A stretch of 64,000 nucleotides of DNA from Loripinus fragilis (Eukaryota; Mollusca; Bivalvia; Lucinida; Lucinidae): positions 63,573,811 through 63,637,810 of the forward strand of contig OZ026522.1 of the NCBI GenBank assembly GCA_964019695.1, written 5' to 3'. The position numbers and the translations under genes are program-made. Positions 63,587 through 64,000 of this stretch are shown here, piece after piece. The notes below the pieces were generated by a model. That model was not told where the DNA came from, ran no database searches, and worked only from the letters and a program-made list of their open reading frames with translations. How positions within the stretch are numbered: the first letter of the stretch is position 1; every line of letters begins with the position of its first letter.

Positions 63587-64000
63587 AATAGTAAGTGAGT
63601 ATGATCATGAAATACCACAATCACCAACCGCAGACAACCCCGTGGCACCGCGAGGAAGAGCCGCCCAACCATCACAAGACACCAGGAGGACAAACCAAGC
63701 AAAGCAACCAGCTCTCTCTTCCCCATCAAGACGACTGCACCACCAGAATGGACAAAAAGTAACGCACAACAAAACACAGAACTACCACAGACCCCCACAG
63801 TGAGAGTAACAATTAACAAGAAGTCAACAACAACAGAACCACCGCCTTAGAACGGACAGCAGCATAAGCCATCAGGGGGTTTAAATGCATTTTACTGGTA
63901 CCAAATCTTCGCCCTAGATTCTGCTGTAGTTGAAGTACAAGAAACGTTCAGCCCGCATGGAGGCCATCTAACCAATGCAATGTATCATCATGGAGAAACA
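63587..64000 (-). repeat. inverse 3' region of the second Penelope-related family, cut by the window end
   Basis: Matches 46213-46620 nearly throughout: ATAGTAAGTGAGTATGATCA, CACCGCGAGGAAGAGCC, CCAAATCTTCGCCCTAGATT. It continues past the window. Confidence 0.75.

Overview
This is a eukaryotic, AT-rich, repeat-packed window from an animal genome. A lophotrochozoan, most likely a bivalve mollusc, fits best. The reasons are GT-AG introns, a tRNA-headed SINE, DIRS, Penelope-like, non-LTR, mariner and Tc1 elements, a receptor of a type expanded in molluscs, and many hairpin MITEs. The species cannot be named from the sequence.

Layout. Positions 1-2033 hold the 3' half of a DIRS-like tyrosine-recombinase retrotransposon with a perfect 82-bp inverted repeat at its end. 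Positions 2390-40212 hold the main host gene, a ten-exon, roughly 38-kb gene on the + strand. It encodes a 574-residue secreted protein of the MSP130 family (mesenchyme-specific cell surface glycoprotein, choice-of-anchor I type). All ten coding exons join in frame with GT-AG borders. Its introns are almost wholly made of repeats. These include a 5-kb element with long inverted repeats (4545-9575) and an inverted partial copy from 13748 that is split by a mariner transposon (16105-22394). The mariner transposase is itself split by a 4.6-kb intron-like insertion. There are also 5'-truncated Penelope-like pieces and many palindromic MITEs.

Downstream of the gene lie a frameshifted and truncated class A GPCR pseudogene (41848-42517), SINE copies, a degenerate tandem array (42990-44636) holding a Penelope-like reverse transcriptase fragment (44639-45508), and a decayed non-LTR retrotransposon (51884-53640) with a MITE nested in its ORF. 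Further on are a small secreted six-cysteine peptide gene (56080-56349) with a truncated paralogue beside it, an array of perfect 20-bp hairpins (56465-56945), and a deleted Tc1-like transposon (62473-63162). Large stretches (46900-49640, 53645-54900, 58880-61090, 61250-62470) show no gene I can support.

The most unusual signals are four. First, several hairpin elements with unrelated stems share one 14-nt tip (CTCGGCAAGCCTCG) and one outer end (GATAAATAGAATC). Second, the mariner transposase carries an in-frame GT-AG 'intron' whose two ends are inverted repeats, like an introner. Third, the 5-kb element carries a near-palindrome GTAACATATGTTAC recurring about every 165-187 bp in mirrored halves. 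Fourth, exons 3 and 8 of the MSP130-like gene are flanked by long inverted repeats that could drive back-splicing. No bacterial-type operon, CRISPR array, rRNA gene or intact tRNA gene is present.
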